Position numbers and translations under genes: made by a program. From Burkholderiales bacterium (GTDB lineage Bacteria > Pseudomonadota > Gammaproteobacteria > Burkholderiales > Burkholderiaceae_C), in the NCBI GenBank assembly GCA_028868855.1, contig JAGWTR010000001.1, positions 62,001-126,000 of the forward strand: a stretch of DNA of 64,000 bases, written 5' to 3'. Under the pieces are notes generated by a model. The model saw only the letters and a list, made by a program, of their open reading frames with translations. It ran no database searches and was not told the DNA's origin. Below are positions 34,812 to 45,469 of this stretch, piece by piece (the stretch's first letter is position 1; the number at the start of each line of letters is the position of its first letter).

Positions 34812-36617
34812 TTAGACGGCGTCATCCCAAGGCCTGGACAGACGCATGGCGCCGTTGATGATGCCCACCATTGAATAGGTCTGTGGGAAGTTGCCCCACA
34901 GTTCTCCGGTGGCCGATTCAATGTCCTCCGAGAGTAGCCCAACGTGGTTGCGGCAGGCCAGCAGGGCTTCGAAGATCTCGCGGGCCTGCTGGGTTCGTCC
35001 AATGCGGGCCAGAGCATCGATGCGCCAGAACGAGCAGACGTTGAAGGCCGTCTGGGGGCGGCCAAAATCATCAGGGGCCTCATAGCGCCTCATGAAGGGG
35101 CCGTCGCACAGCGTGGCCTCGAGCGCTTCGACGGTCTGTACGAACCGCGGGTCGCGCGGATTGATGAAGCCCACCTCGGCCATCAGCAACACACTGGCGT
35201 CCAGGTCTTTGCCACCAAAACTCTCGACGAATGAACCGCGCACATCGCTCCAGGCCAGTTCCAGGATCTTGTTGCGGATGATCTCGGCGCGGTCTCTCCA
35301 ACAGGCCGCACGGTCCGGCAGGCCCAGGGCCTTGGCGATCTTGGCCAGCCGATCGCAGGCGGCCCAGCACATCAGTGATGACGAGGTGTGTATGCGCGAG
35401 CGCGTGCGCAACTCCCACATGCCTGCATCGGGGTGATCGTGCAGGCGCCACGCCTGCTCGCCCATTGGCTCCAGTACCGCGAAGTCGTTTTCATCGGCCT
35501 TGCGAAACAGGCGGTGGTCATGGAAGGACTGGGCGGCGCCCAGCACGATGTTGCCGTACACATCGTGTTGAAAGTGTTCATAGGCCTGATTGCCCACGCG
35601 CACTGGGCCCATGCCACGGTACCCCCCCAGATGCGGCACCACGCCTTCGATCAGTTGTTCCTCGCGGCCCAAGCCATAAAGAGGCTGGACATGTCCACCC
35701 TTGGCGCCGCGGATCACATCCTGAAGCCAGCGCAGGTAGTCTTCCATCGTGCCGACCTCGGACAAGCTGTTCAGTGCCCGCACCACAAAGAAGGCGTCGC
35801 GCAACCAGCAATAGCGGTAGTCCCAGTTGCGCTGGCTGTTGGGGGCTTCGGGGATGCTGGTGGTCATCGCGGCGACGATCGCGCCGGTCTCCTCGAACTG
35901 GCACAGCTTGAGCGTGATGGCGGCCCGGATCACCGCCTCCTGCCATTCCAGGGGCAGGGCCAGGCGGCGCGTCCAGTGGCGCCAGTACAGGTTGGTCTGT
36001 TCTTCAAAATCACGCGCGGTCTCTTCAATGCCGCCGCTCAAAGTTTCGTCGGGCCCGAAGAACAGGCTGATCGGGCCGGGTAACGAGAACCAGGCCTCGT
36101 CCAGGACATAGGTCAGGGGCGCGTTGGTGCTCAGGCGCAGCGTGCCGCTGGCCGTAGTGAAGCGCAAATGATTGCTGCCGCGTGACTTGGCCGGGACCGA
36201 CTTGCCCCAGTCGTTGCGAGGTCGAACCACGATGCGCACGCGAGGGTGGCCACTCAAGGGCCGGGCGCGGCGCACCAGCTGGGCGGGGCGGAAGATGCGG
36301 TCTCGGGTGTAGAAGCGCGGCATGAAATCCACGATCTCGATGCCATGGCCTTCGGCATCAAATAACCGTGTTCGTACGATGGCGGTGCCCGGCTCGTAAT
36401 GCTGCTCGGTGCGCACCAAGCCTTCAAGATCAATCGCGATGGTGCCGTCCGGCCCCAGCCCTTGCGTTGAATCGAGCAGGGCATGCAAGACAGGGTCGCC
36501 GTCAAAGCGCGGCATGCAACACCACACGATTTTTGCTTGCTTGTCTAGCAGAGCGCTGATGGTGCAGTTGCCGATCACTGCCAGGTCAAGGCAGGCACGC
36601 TCTTTGCCGTCAGTCAT
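34812..36617 (-). CDS. Glycoside hydrolase family 15 protein (glucoamylase or trehalase-like)
   Basis: 601 residues of the cytoplasmic GH15 family. The (alpha/alpha)6 barrel signatures are NWDYRYCWLRDAFFVVRAL and, near the end, GELWGNFPQTYSMVG with the likely catalytic Glu. Family members release glucose from starch-like glucans, and several GH15 enzymes are trehalases. ATG 36617 has AAAGG upstream. It is divergent from otsA-otsB and close to glk, which favours trehalose or glycogen turnover to glucose; specificity is inferred. Confidence 0.88.
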   Translation of the reverse strand: MTDGKERACLDLAVIGNCTISALLDKQAKIVWCCMPRFDGDPVLHALLDSTQGLGPDGTIAIDLEGLVRTEQHYEPGTAIVRTRLFDAEGHGIEIVDFMPRFYTRDRIFRPAQLVRRARPLSGHPRVRIVVRPRNDWGKSVPAKSRGSNHLRFTTASGTLRLSTNAPLTYVLDEAWFSLPGPISLFFGPDETLSGGIEETARDFEEQTNLYWRHWTRRLALPLEWQEAVIRAAITLKLCQFEETGAIVAAMTTSIPEAPNSQRNWDYRYCWLRDAFFVVRALNSLSEVGTMEDYLRWLQDVIRGAKGGHVQPLYGLGREEQLIEGVVPHLGGYRGMGPVRVGNQAYEHFQHDVYGNIVLGAAQSFHDHRLFRKADENDFAVLEPMGEQAWRLHDHPDAGMWELRTRSRIHTSSSLMCWAACDRLAKIAKALGLPDRAACWRDRAEIIRNKILELAWSDVRGSFVESFGGKDLDASVLLMAEVGFINPRDPRFVQTVEALEATLCDGPFMRRYEAPDDFGRPQTAFNVCSFWRIDALARIGRTQQAREIFEALLACRNHVGLLSEDIESATGELWGNFPQTYSMVGIINGAMRLSRPWDDAV

Positions 36618-36698
36618 CGTCGGCCTTTCGTGTTGTAACGCCGGTGTCGATGTCAATCAGAGGTTCAAAGCCTCATTCATGATAGCGAGATCATCGGG

Positions 36699-38939
36699 AT
36701 GAATACACTGCGTTTACAACTCCGGTTTCTCGTCCCACTGATCCTGACACTCGTTGCGGCCGCCTACCTTGCCGTGCCCGTGATGGACCGCCTGACCCTG
36801 CGCTGGTTCGCCCGTGACCTTAGCCTGCGCGGGTCGCTGGTCACCAAGACCTTGTCCGATTCGATCGCCGAAGACTTGCAGGATTCGCGCAGCGTGCGTT
36901 TGCAGTCCTTGTTCAATCGCGTGGTGCAAGACGAACGGCTGGTGGCCATTGGCCTGTGTTCCCTGGCAGGCCAGTTGCTGCGCCATTCGCCCGGCTATCC
37001 CGCCACGCTGACCTGTCAGCAAGCGAGTGATGTGGCCCAGCAGGATAACCCTCAGTTGCGCATCGAAGGCGGTCCCGTGCATGTGGGAACCTACCCCATC
37101 ATCGGCGACAGCGGGCCGCTGGCCAATCTGGTCTTGCTGCAAGACCTCAGCTTCGTGGAGCGCCGCAGTCAGGACACGCAGAAGTACCTGATCATCCTCA
37201 TTGCCGGGCTGGGCGTGATCATCGCCCTGATCACGGTGATCGTGGCGCAACTGAGCTGGCGCGGCTGGGTGTCGGGGGCGCGTGCCTTGTTGCGCGGTGA
37301 AGGCTTGATCAGTCCGATGATGTCCTCCTCGCCTGAACTGGCGCCGTTCGCCGCCGAACTGCGGGTGCGCCTGCGCGACCTGGAAGATGAATACCGCCGA
37401 TCCCTTGGGCCCGAAGTCAACTGGGACCCCGAACGCCTGCGCTCCTTGTTGCGCACGCAACTGCGCGGTGATCAACTGATCGTGGTATCGAATCGGGAGC
37501 CCTACATCCATGAGCAGGTGGGCGACTCCATTGTCGTCAAGCGACCCGCCAGCGGCCTGGTGACTGCCGTGGAGCCAGTGATGCGCGCTTGCTCGGGTAC
37601 CTGGATCGCGCATGGCAGCGGCAATGCCGATGCCCTGGTGGTTGATGCCCATGACCGTGTGATGGTGCCTCCGGGTCGCGATGAATACACGCTCAGACGC
37701 CTGTGGCTCAGTGCTGAAGAAGAGCAAGGTTATTACTACGGCTTTGCCAACGAAGGGCTGTGGCCGCTGTGCCATGTGGCGCATGTGCGGCCGGTTTTTC
37801 GTGAATCGGACTGGCAGCACTACCGCCAGGTGAACCAGCGTTTTGCCGATGCCGTGGTGGCGGAGTCGCGCAGTGAAGACCCTATCGTGCTGGTCCAGGA
37901 CTATCACTTCGCCTTATTGCCCGCGATGATTCGCAAGCGTCTTCCGAGGGCCACCATCCTGACCTTCTGGCACATTCCCTGGCCCAACCCCGAGTCCTTT
38001 GGCATTTGTCCATGGCGACAGGAGATTCTGGAAGGCATGCTGGGCACCACCATCCTGGGCTTTCACACGCGATTCCATTGCAAGAACTTCATGGAAACGG
38101 TGGATCGTTATCTGGAAGCGCGCATCGAGCATGAGCACTCCACCATTTCCTTTCATGATAAAAATACTTTCGTCGAGAGTTATCCCATATCCATCGAATG
38201 GCCCACGGCGCAGACCGTCGCCGGCTGGCCCGCCGTCGAGCAGTGCCGGCGCACGGTGTTCGAGCGCTTGGGCTTGCCTGCTGACCATCGCCTGGCCATC
38301 GGGGTCGACCGATTTGACTACACCAAGGGCATCCTGGAACGCTTGCACGCGGTCGAGCGCTTGTTGGAGAAGCACCCTGAATGGATCGAGCACTTTTCCT
38401 TCGTCCAGGTGGCCGCACCCTCGCGCGGGTCGCTCGAAGAGTACCGCCTCTTTCAGGACCGCATCCACGCCGTGACTGCACGGATCAACCAGCGATTTGC
38501 CACGCCCAACTACACGCCAGTGCATCTGCTGGCCGAGCACCACGAGCATCAAGCGCTCAATGAGTTGTACCGCGCCGCCGATGTCTGTGTGGTCACCAGC
38601 CTGCACGATGGCATGAACCTGGTGTGCAAGGAGTTCGTGGCGGCGCGCGACGATGAACGCGGCGTGCTGATCCTCAGCCGCTTTGCCGGTGCGGCCCGCG
38701 AGATGAGTCAGGCGCTGATCGTCAACCCCTACCATGTCGAGGAAACGGCCGATGCTTTGCAGCGCGCGCTCACCATGCCTGAGGCCGAGCAGCGCGAGCG
38801 CATGGCCAGTTTGCGAATGACCGTGCGCGAATTCAATGTGTACCGGTGGGCCGGTCGCATGCTCACCGATGCGGGGCATTGGCGTTTGCGTGAACGCATC
38901 GAGGCGAGGGTGCAACGCCTCCAGCCCGAACTGCTATGA
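36699..38939 (+). CDS. otsA: Membrane-anchored trehalose-6-phosphate synthase (GT20 with sensor-like N terminus)
   Basis: 746 residues. The C-terminal part from about 259 is a complete GT20 domain ([69 protein letters not shown]), which makes trehalose-6-phosphate from UDP-glucose and glucose-6-phosphate. E. coli OtsA has about 470 residues; here some 258 extra at the N terminus hold a transmembrane helix (9-28), a periplasmic stretch of about 130 residues, a second helix (163-185) and a HAMP-like linker, the layout of a receptor. The stop overlaps the otsB start by 4 bases. Confidence 0.92.
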   Translation: MNTLRLQLRFLVPLILTLVAAAYLAVPVMDRLTLRWFARDLSLRGSLVTKTLSDSIAEDLQDSRSVRLQSLFNRVVQDERLVAIGLCSLAGQLLRHSPGYPATLTCQQASDVAQQDNPQLRIEGGPVHVGTYPIIGDSGPLANLVLLQDLSFVERRSQDTQKYLIILIAGLGVIIALITVIVAQLSWRGWVSGARALLRGEGLISPMMSSSPELAPFAAELRVRLRDLEDEYRRSLGPEVNWDPERLRSLLRTQLRGDQLIVVSNREPYIHEQVGDSIVVKRPASGLVTAVEPVMRACSGTWIAHGSGNADALVVDAHDRVMVPPGRDEYTLRRLWLSAEEEQGYYYGFANEGLWPLCHVAHVRPVFRESDWQHYRQVNQRFADAVVAESRSEDPIVLVQDYHFALLPAMIRKRLPRATILTFWHIPWPNPESFGICPWRQEILEGMLGTTILGFHTRFHCKNFMETVDRYLEARIEHEHSTISFHDKNTFVESYPISIEWPTAQTVAGWPAVEQCRRTVFERLGLPADHRLAIGVDRFDYTKGILERLHAVERLLEKHPEWIEHFSFVQVAAPSRGSLEEYRLFQDRIHAVTARINQRFATPNYTPVHLLAEHHEHQALNELYRAADVCVVTSLHDGMNLVCKEFVAARDDERGVLILSRFAGAAREMSQALIVNPYHVEETADALQRALTMPEAEQRERMASLRMTVREFNVYRWAGRMLTDAGHWRLRERIEARVQRLQPELL

Positions 38940-39706
38940 AGCACCTCTTGTCGACCGATGGCCTGCAGGCGCTGGATGCCGTCCTGCACTTGCAGCCCCT
39001 GTTGGCATTTGACTTTGACGGCACGCTGGCCCCGATCGTGGCGCATCCTGGGCAAGCACGAGTGCCCAGCGACATCGCACGGCAACTGGCGCAGCTGGCG
39101 ACCCTGTTTCCCACCGCCGTCATCACAGGGCGCAGCGTGGCCGATGTCGCGCCTCGCCTGGGTTTCGAGCCGACCTACATCGTGGGCAGTCATGGCGCTG
39201 AAGAGGCTGGCAACTTGCCGCCTCACTTGGCAGCTGAGGCCATTGAGGCGCTCGATCGACTGCGCCTCAAGGTGTTTGAACACAGCCTCCGATTGAATCA
39301 GGTCGAGGTGGTGGCGGAGGACAAACAACACTGTTTTGCATTCCACTATCGCCTAGCGCCGGACCATGAGCTGGCGCGCGCGGCCATCGCGGCGTTGCTG
39401 GAGGGGCTTGAGCCGGGACTGGCAAGTTTTGGCGGCAGGTGCGTGGTCAATGTCGTGGCAGCCAGCGCCCCCGACAAAGGCGATGCAGTCGCCACCCTGG
39501 TGCGCCGCTCGTGCGCGGGTGCTGCCTTCTTTGTCGGCGACGACGTGAACGACGAAGCCGTCTTCGACCGATCAGAGCCGCATTGGCTGACGGTGCGGGT
39601 GGGCCGCGATGACCCAGCATCCAAGGCGCGGTTCTTTCTCGACAATCATTCAGAGGTGGCCGCCATGCTGCATCAGATGCTGTTCATGGCGGGGGCCGAT
39701 CAGTGA
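38936..39706 (+). CDS. otsB: Trehalose-6-phosphate phosphatase
   Basis: HAD-family phosphatase producing trehalose. The nucleophile motif LAFDFDGTLAPI is near residue 25, ITGRS follows at the threonine/serine motif, and FFVGDDVNDEAVF is the acidic metal motif. 256 residues, usual length, translationally coupled to otsA. Confidence 0.95.
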   Translation: MKHLLSTDGLQALDAVLHLQPLLAFDFDGTLAPIVAHPGQARVPSDIARQLAQLATLFPTAVITGRSVADVAPRLGFEPTYIVGSHGAEEAGNLPPHLAAEAIEALDRLRLKVFEHSLRLNQVEVVAEDKQHCFAFHYRLAPDHELARAAIAALLEGLEPGLASFGGRCVVNVVAASAPDKGDAVATLVRRSCAGAAFFVGDDVNDEAVFDRSEPHWLTVRVGRDDPASKARFFLDNHSEVAAMLHQMLFMAGADQ

Positions 39707-39711
39707 CGACG

Positions 39712-40689
39712 TCACGACCTCAGACGGGCGCCCAGCACCGCCGCCCCCCGCAGGCCCAGGTCAGGCTGCATCACCACGTGGACCGGAAAGGTGCTCACCA
39801 GGGGTTCGTAAACCCCCTTTTGCCGAAAGCCCGCCATGAACTGGCCATCCTGCATGTAGGGCAGACATTTCTGAGCGATCCCACCGGCCAGGAAGACACC
39901 GCCTCGTGCCAGGATTGACAAGGCGTGGTCTCCGGCAACGGCACCGTAGGCGAGCAGGAAATGGTGCAGCGCATGCAAGGCCCGCGCATCACCTTCCTGC
40001 GTGGCGCGCCGAAACACCTCTTCGCCCATCAGGGCAGGGGTGACGTCGGGCGAGGCCTCACTGGCCCATGCCAGATGGGTGTGGAAATTGACCAGTCCCT
40101 GGCCGGAGACAAAGTGCTCGGCCACGACGCGCCCGACATGGGGGCGCAGTCTGGCCATGGCGGTGTCCTGTTCCGCGTTGGCTGGTGAGAACCCGATGTG
40201 TCCGCCTTCGCCCGGCGCAACGTCATAACGGTCACCCTGCCAGAAGCGATAGGCCACGCCCAGGCCCGTGCCTGCCCCGATCACCAGTTGCGGCGCCCCG
40301 ACCTCCGCTTGTCCGTCCTGCAGGCTCGCCAGCTCGTCGGGATCTAGCACATCAATGCCACTGGCGGCCGCCCTGAAGTCATTGACCAGCTGCACCGGTA
40401 TGCCGCCCAATTGCCGACTCATGGCCCGGGCATCCACGCGCCAGGGCAGGTTGGTCATCTGGACCGTGTGGCCGGTCACCGGACCGGCGATGCCGAAGCA
40501 GGCCGCCGTCAGCGGCTGTGTGAGCACAGGCCGGACCTCTTGCAGAAAACCAGCGACCATCGCCTCAAACGATGGCACCTGGATCGCCAGATAGCGGTGC
40601 GAGACCAGCACCTTGACCCCGCTCGGGCCATCGGGAACGGCCAGACCCAGCAAGGTCTTGGTGGCCCCCACGTCTGCGCACAAGATCAT
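39712..40689 (-). CDS. glk: Glucokinase (Glk type)
   Basis: Phosphorylates glucose to glucose-6-phosphate with ATP. 325 residues of the E. coli Glk family, not ROK: ADVGATKTLLGLAV at the N terminus binds phosphate, ACFGIAGPVTG is the linker, and VIGAGTGLGVAYRF holds the ATP/sugar motif. Convergent with otsB (5 bases between stops). With GH15 it would recycle glucose from trehalose or glucan into glucose-6-phosphate, the substrate of OtsA. Confidence 0.92.
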   Translation of the reverse strand: MILCADVGATKTLLGLAVPDGPSGVKVLVSHRYLAIQVPSFEAMVAGFLQEVRPVLTQPLTAACFGIAGPVTGHTVQMTNLPWRVDARAMSRQLGGIPVQLVNDFRAAASGIDVLDPDELASLQDGQAEVGAPQLVIGAGTGLGVAYRFWQGDRYDVAPGEGGHIGFSPANAEQDTAMARLRPHVGRVVAEHFVSGQGLVNFHTHLAWASEASPDVTPALMGEEVFRRATQEGDARALHALHHFLLAYGAVAGDHALSILARGGVFLAGGIAQKCLPYMQDGQFMAGFRQKGVYEPLVSTFPVHVVMQPDLGLRGAAVLGARLRS

Positions 40690-40843
40690 GGTCCGGTCCT
40701 TTCACCTGAACATTCTCAAGAATAGCCCCTGCGGCGCATGATCGACCCCTGAGGGAAATCACGCCGTGCGATGCAGCATACGGGCAGCTCGAAACGCTCC
40801 TACACTGGGGGCACTCATCGTTGCTACCCCGGCGAGCCATTCC

Positions 40844-42847
40844 ATGCCTGATGTGAACCTTGTCCAGAAGCACCTCGACGCCATGTCTGCGCAAGCGCCT
40901 GTCGTGGCGCAGCGGGTGCTTGAAGCGACCCTAAAGAGGCTGCGTGCATCAGACGCGTCCATGGCCTTGGCGCAGGATCGTCGGCAGTTGTTTGAGTTGC
41001 TCGAAGCGTTGCAGCCCCACCAGCAATCCTTGATCCGTGCCTTTGCGGAGCATCTTCAGGCTGAGATCACCGCCGCCCAAAATTCCTCGGCGCTCCAACG
41101 CCCGGCCGGCCCCCTGAGTCTGTCGGACCTGACCCTCGTCGACGAGGAACAGGCGGAAAAAGACATCGAGATTTCGCGCACGGTCCAGCTCATCGACCTG
41201 AAGGCCGAATGGGAGTTGCGCGAACTGCAGGCCCTCAGCGCCACCTTGATGGGGGAGCGCGTCTTTCGCAAGGAGGCCAACCCCTGCCGCCCAGCGGTGT
41301 ATGCGCGGGCGCTGAGTCTGGCGGCACAGGATCTGGCGGTCTCCAAAGCCAGTCGCGGGCTGTTCTTGCGCACCGCCGGCTTTGCGCTGGCCGATGAGTT
41401 GCGCGATACCTACGAGCAAGCCTGTCGACGGCTGACCGCCTGGGGGGTGGAGCCTCTGGCGTTCCGTCCTGTTGTTGCGCCACATGTCGGCCCCATCGCC
41501 GAAGTGGACCTGACTCAGCCCGGTGCTCTGATGGACTTGCGTGAGCGTTTGCCAGGGCAAGTGCCAGGCGACCCACGCTCCGACGCGTCTGCGCAGCAGA
41601 CCGTCGATCTGCTGTCCCGCCTGTTCGGTCAGATGCTGGCCGACCTCAGCCTGGAACCGGCGGTCAAGGCCGTGATTGGGCGCTTGCAAGGTTCGATACA
41701 ACAACTCGCCCAGAGTGATCCGGCCCTGTTGAAGTCCCAGCACCACCCCGCATGGTCCTTGATCAACCGGATCGCTGCCCATGCCACGGACCACTCCGAG
41801 GCCAAGGATCCGCGAGGCACCGATTTCATCGAATTCGTCGAGCCCCTGGTCGAGCGGCTGGCACACAACAAGGCGCCCGACGCGGCCCTCTATGAAGAGG
41901 CGTTGACAGACGTTCAGGATTTCATCGACCGGGAAATGCACCAGCAGTTGCAACAGTCCCAGCCCGTCGTCAATGCCCTGAGAGAGGCCGAACAGCGTTA
42001 TACGCTGGCGCCTTTGTTGCGCCAGCAAGTGATGCATCAGCTCCAATCCGCCGAGGTCAGCGAGTCACTTCGACGCTTCCTGATGGGCCCTTGGGTTGAG
42101 GTGCTGGCCCGCGCCATGATTTCGCCGGGCATGGACGATCCGCAGACCCAGACCCTGGTGGGCACGGTCGATGAGTTGCTTTGGAGCCTTCAGCGCCCGA
42201 CCAGCGAAGTCGACCTGGAGCAGTTGCGCCAGCGATTGCCGGGCCTGATCAACAGCCTGAGGCGGGGCATGGCGTTGATCAATCTGCCGCAGCTTGAGCG
42301 TGATCGGGTGCTGGACGAGTTGATGCAAACCCACACCCGCCTGCTGCGTGGCGCCAAGTCGCCAGACGACCGCAAGCCAGACGCCGCGCCAGCGCCCACG
42401 CCTCAAGAGCTGGTGCAACAGATGCGCAATGAATCCCTGGGGGAAGACGAGGTTGCCGCCGACAAGTGGGAGCAGGACACCAGCATTGGATCGCTGCCCA
42501 CTGTGCCCATGGACCTGGATCCCGTCGCCCGCACACCGGAAGCCGATCGAGAGAGCCGCAGGGCCGGGGAGGCCGCCAAGAAGTGGTTGGCGACCCTCAA
42601 AGTCGGGGTCCGCTGCAAGCTTTTCCTGCATGGGAAATGGACCACGTCGCGACTGCTCTGGCGCAGCGACAACGGCGAGTTCTACATGTTCAGCAGCCCG
42701 TTGGCTGGCGGCATGCATTCCATGACTCGGCGAGCCCTTGAGCGTTTGCGTGTCGAGGGACTCGCCACCACCTTTGTGGACCACAGCCTGATGCAGCGCG
42801 CTGTGGACAGCGTGCTACAGGACCTTGATGAGTATGGTAAAAATTGA
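40844..42847 (+). CDS. DUF1631 family protein
   Basis: 667 residues of the DUF1631 family, found mainly in beta- and gamma-proteobacteria. It is alpha-helical and Leu/Gln rich, with no membrane segment. The C-terminal domain (GVRCKLFLHGKWTTSRLLWRSDNGEFYMFS) resembles a PilZ-like barrel, which in other proteins binds cyclic di-GMP, though the RxxxR motif is not evident. ATG 40844 was chosen over the upstream frame because it gives the usual start. A second family member lies at the window end. Confidence 0.8.
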   Translation: MPDVNLVQKHLDAMSAQAPVVAQRVLEATLKRLRASDASMALAQDRRQLFELLEALQPHQQSLIRAFAEHLQAEITAAQNSSALQRPAGPLSLSDLTLVDEEQAEKDIEISRTVQLIDLKAEWELRELQALSATLMGERVFRKEANPCRPAVYARALSLAAQDLAVSKASRGLFLRTAGFALADELRDTYEQACRRLTAWGVEPLAFRPVVAPHVGPIAEVDLTQPGALMDLRERLPGQVPGDPRSDASAQQTVDLLSRLFGQMLADLSLEPAVKAVIGRLQGSIQQLAQSDPALLKSQHHPAWSLINRIAAHATDHSEAKDPRGTDFIEFVEPLVERLAHNKAPDAALYEEALTDVQDFIDREMHQQLQQSQPVVNALREAEQRYTLAPLLRQQVMHQLQSAEVSESLRRFLMGPWVEVLARAMISPGMDDPQTQTLVGTVDELLWSLQRPTSEVDLEQLRQRLPGLINSLRRGMALINLPQLERDRVLDELMQTHTRLLRGAKSPDDRKPDAAPAPTPQELVQQMRNESLGEDEVAADKWEQDTSIGSLPTVPMDLDPVARTPEADRESRRAGEAAKKWLATLKVGVRCKLFLHGKWTTSRLLWRSDNGEFYMFSSPLAGGMHSMTRRALERLRVEGLATTFVDHSLMQRAVDSVLQDLDEYGKN

Positions 42848-42849
42848 CC

Positions 42850-43620
42850 ATGAGAATTCTCGCACCAAGCCGCATGGCACTGCGTTCGCGGCTGCTGGCG
42901 CTAACTGCCTTGATGGCGGCAGGAGCGGCCCACGCTGACACCGTGCTGGTCGCCGTGGCTGCCAATTTCACCGGCACCTTGCAGGCCCTGGCCACGGGTT
43001 TTGAGCAGCAAACCGGGCACCGCATTCAGCAGGTCTCCGGCTCCACTGGCAAGCTCTATGCGCAAATCAAAAATGGCGCGCCCTTCGAGGTGCTGTTGGC
43101 GGCGGACGACATCGTTCCCGGTCAACTGGAACAGGAAGGCTTGGGTGTCGCAGGCAGTCGCTTTACCTACGCCGTGGGCCGCCTGGTGCTGTGGTCAGCC
43201 CGTCCCGACTTGGTGGACAAAGACGGGGCAGTCCTGAGCAAGGGCGGCTTCGCGCACTTGGCCGTGGCCAAGCCAGCCCTCGCCCCCTATGGGCAAGCGG
43301 CGATGGAAGTCCTGGCGCGGCTCAAGCTCAAGGACCAACTCAGCACCAAGCTGGTCGAGGGTGAAAACATCGGTCAGACCTACCAGTTCATCGTCACAGG
43401 CAATGCCGAGCTGGGCTTCGTGGCGCGCGCTCAGGTCTTCAAGGATGGAAAACTGACGACAGGCTCGGCCTGGCTGGTCCCCAGCCTTTACCATGTGCCA
43501 CTGCGTCAGGACGTCGTCTTGCTGCTGCCGGGCAAGGACCGTCCCGCCGCGCAGGCCTTTCTCAAATACCTCAAAGGGGACAAGGCCAGGGCGGTGATGC
43601 AGTCCTTTGGTTACGAGTGA
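42850..43620 (+). CDS. modA: Molybdate ABC transporter, periplasmic binding protein
   Basis: 256 residues with a signal peptide ([15 protein letters not shown]) and the ModA fold ([45 protein letters not shown]). Binds molybdate or tungstate. Starts 2 bases past the DUF1631 stop and ends over the modB start, so the three mod genes form one operon. Confidence 0.95.
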   Translation: MRILAPSRMALRSRLLALTALMAAGAAHADTVLVAVAANFTGTLQALATGFEQQTGHRIQQVSGSTGKLYAQIKNGAPFEVLLAADDIVPGQLEQEGLGVAGSRFTYAVGRLVLWSARPDLVDKDGAVLSKGGFAHLAVAKPALAPYGQAAMEVLARLKLKDQLSTKLVEGENIGQTYQFIVTGNAELGFVARAQVFKDGKLTTGSAWLVPSLYHVPLRQDVVLLLPGKDRPAAQAFLKYLKGDKARAVMQSFGYE

Positions 43621-44309
43621 TGGAGCATGTATTGACAATCGAGGACTGGGCCGCCATTGGCTTGACTTTGCGCCTGGCCAGCGTGGTGACCCTCCTGTTG
43701 CTGCTCATCGGCACTCCGCTGGCCTGGTGGCTGGCCCGCACCCAATCATGGCTCAAGGGTCCGATGGCGGCCCTGGTGGCGCTGCCGCTGGTCTTGCCGC
43801 CCACCGTGCTGGGCTTTTACTTGTTGCTGGCCATGGGGCCTCACGGGCCGCTGGGCATGGTCATGCAGAGCCTGGGTCTGGGCTTGCTGCCCTTCACCTT
43901 CTCTGGCCTGGTCGTCGCATCGGTGTTCTACTCGCTGCCCTTTGTGGTCCAGCCTTTGCATAACGCTTTTGAGTCGGTGGGCGAGATGCCGCTCGAAGCC
44001 GCAGCCACCTTGCGCGCGGGCCCCATTGACCGGTTTTTTTCCGTGGTGGTGCCACAGGCCAGGTCAGGTTTCATCACCGCAGCCGTGCTGGGTTTCGCGC
44101 ACACGGTGGGTGAATTTGGCGTCGTGCTGATGATCGGCGGCAACATCCCCGACAAGACCCGGGTGGTGTCGGTGCAGATTTACGACCACGTTGAAACGCT
44201 CAATTACGCCCACGCACATGGCTTGTCGGCCACCATGGTGGCGTTCAGCTTTGCGGTCTTGCTGCTGCTGTTTTTCATGCGGCGATCTCTGCAAAGGGCA
44301 GCCACATGA
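43620..44309 (+). CDS. modB: Molybdate ABC transporter, permease
   Basis: 229 residues with about five transmembrane helices and the binding-protein-dependent permease signature [20 protein letters not shown] (EAA loop), then [22 protein letters not shown] 43620 overlaps the modA stop by one base; GTG 43617 is an alternative. Ends in a 4-base overlap with modC. Confidence 0.95.
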   Translation: MEHVLTIEDWAAIGLTLRLASVVTLLLLLIGTPLAWWLARTQSWLKGPMAALVALPLVLPPTVLGFYLLLAMGPHGPLGMVMQSLGLGLLPFTFSGLVVASVFYSLPFVVQPLHNAFESVGEMPLEAAATLRAGPIDRFFSVVVPQARSGFITAAVLGFAHTVGEFGVVLMIGGNIPDKTRVVSVQIYDHVETLNYAHAHGLSATMVAFSFAVLLLLFFMRRSLQRAAT

Positions 44310-45469
44310 GTGCTCCCTTGGAACCCATGGAGTTGCGCCTCAAGCTGGCCTACCCCGGCTTCTCACTAGAGGTGGACCTGACCTTGCCGGGGCGGGGCGT
44401 GACTGCAATCTTTGGCCCGTCGGGTTGCGGCAAGACCACCTTGTTGCGCTGCGTGGCCGGTCTCAACCGCGCCCCTGTGGGCCGTGTCGCGGTGGCCGGC
44501 CAGGTCTGGCAGGATGAAACGCCCACGTCCGAAACCCCCGCCATTTTTGTGCAGCCGCACAAGCGTGCCGTGGGCTATGTGTTCCAGGATGCTCGCCTGT
44601 TTGATCATCTGGATGTGCGCGGCAATCTGCTCTACGGTATGAAGCGAGCGGGCGTGTCGGTCAAAGGCTCGGAGTTCGATCAGATCGTGGCCTGGCTGGG
44701 TTTGACGTCTGTGCTGGCGCGCCGGCCGCAGCATTTGTCGGGCGGGGAACGTCAGCGGGTTGCCTTGGCGCGCGCCCTTCTGACCCGCCCGCAATGCCTG
44801 CTGATGGACGAGCCTTTGTCCGCGTTGGACGCTCAGCGCAAAAACGAGATCCTGCCCTATCTGGAACGATTGCGCGACCACGTGAACCTGCCCGTGCTCT
44901 ATGTCAGTCATGCCACCGACGAAGTGGCCCGGCTGGCCGATCACCTGGTGCTGATGGACGCTGGGCGGGTGACTGCCTGTGGGCCCTTGACCGAGTTGAT
45001 GTCGCGCCTGGACCTGCCGCTGACCCATGCCGACGATGCCGGCGCCGTGCTGGAGGCGAGCGTGACGGAGCACGATGCCGCCGATGGGCTGAGCCAGCTG
45101 ACCTTGGCCGGTGAACACCTTACTGGGCCGGGTCGAGAGCCTCATACCTTGTGGGTGGGCCTGTCGCCGCATCCTGTGGGACATCGAGTGCGGGCCCGTG
45201 TACTGGCCCGCGATGTCAGCATCGCGCTGACGCGGTTCAAGGGGTCCAGCATTCTGAACATCCTGCCTGCCACCATCGAGGCCATGCGTCCCGATGGCGT
45301 CGGTACCGTCATGCTCAGTCTGCGATTGGGCCATTACGGTGTGCTCGATACCCGACGCGATGCTCCATCGCTGCTGGCCCGGCTCACCAAGCGTTCCTGC
45401 GATCAACTGCAATTGCAGCCTGGGCGCAGTGTGTTTGCCCAGGTCAAGGGCGTGGCCCTGATGGCTTGA
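44306..45469 (+). CDS. modC: Molybdate ABC transporter, ATP-binding protein
   Basis: 387 residues: an ABC ATPase (Walker [13 protein letters not shown], signature [16 protein letters not shown], Walker [13 protein letters not shown]) followed by a C-terminal TOBE/MOP domain ([14 protein letters not shown]) that senses oxyanion. The length is near the top of the family range. No modE regulator lies next to it. Convergent with the M20 amidohydrolase gene with no spacer. Confidence 0.94.
   Translation: MSAPLEPMELRLKLAYPGFSLEVDLTLPGRGVTAIFGPSGCGKTTLLRCVAGLNRAPVGRVAVAGQVWQDETPTSETPAIFVQPHKRAVGYVFQDARLFDHLDVRGNLLYGMKRAGVSVKGSEFDQIVAWLGLTSVLARRPQHLSGGERQRVALARALLTRPQCLLMDEPLSALDAQRKNEILPYLERLRDHVNLPVLYVSHATDEVARLADHLVLMDAGRVTACGPLTELMSRLDLPLTHADDAGAVLEASVTEHDAADGLSQLTLAGEHLTGPGREPHTLWVGLSPHPVGHRVRARVLARDVSIALTRFKGSSILNILPATIEAMRPDGVGTVMLSLRLGHYGVLDTRRDAPSLLARLTKRSCDQLQLQPGRSVFAQVKGVALMA

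Noticed and set aside
40808..40825. GGCAC...TTGC pattern upstream of the first DUF1631 gene
   Set aside because: GG and GC are eleven bases apart, not ten, a spacing sigma-54 does not accept.
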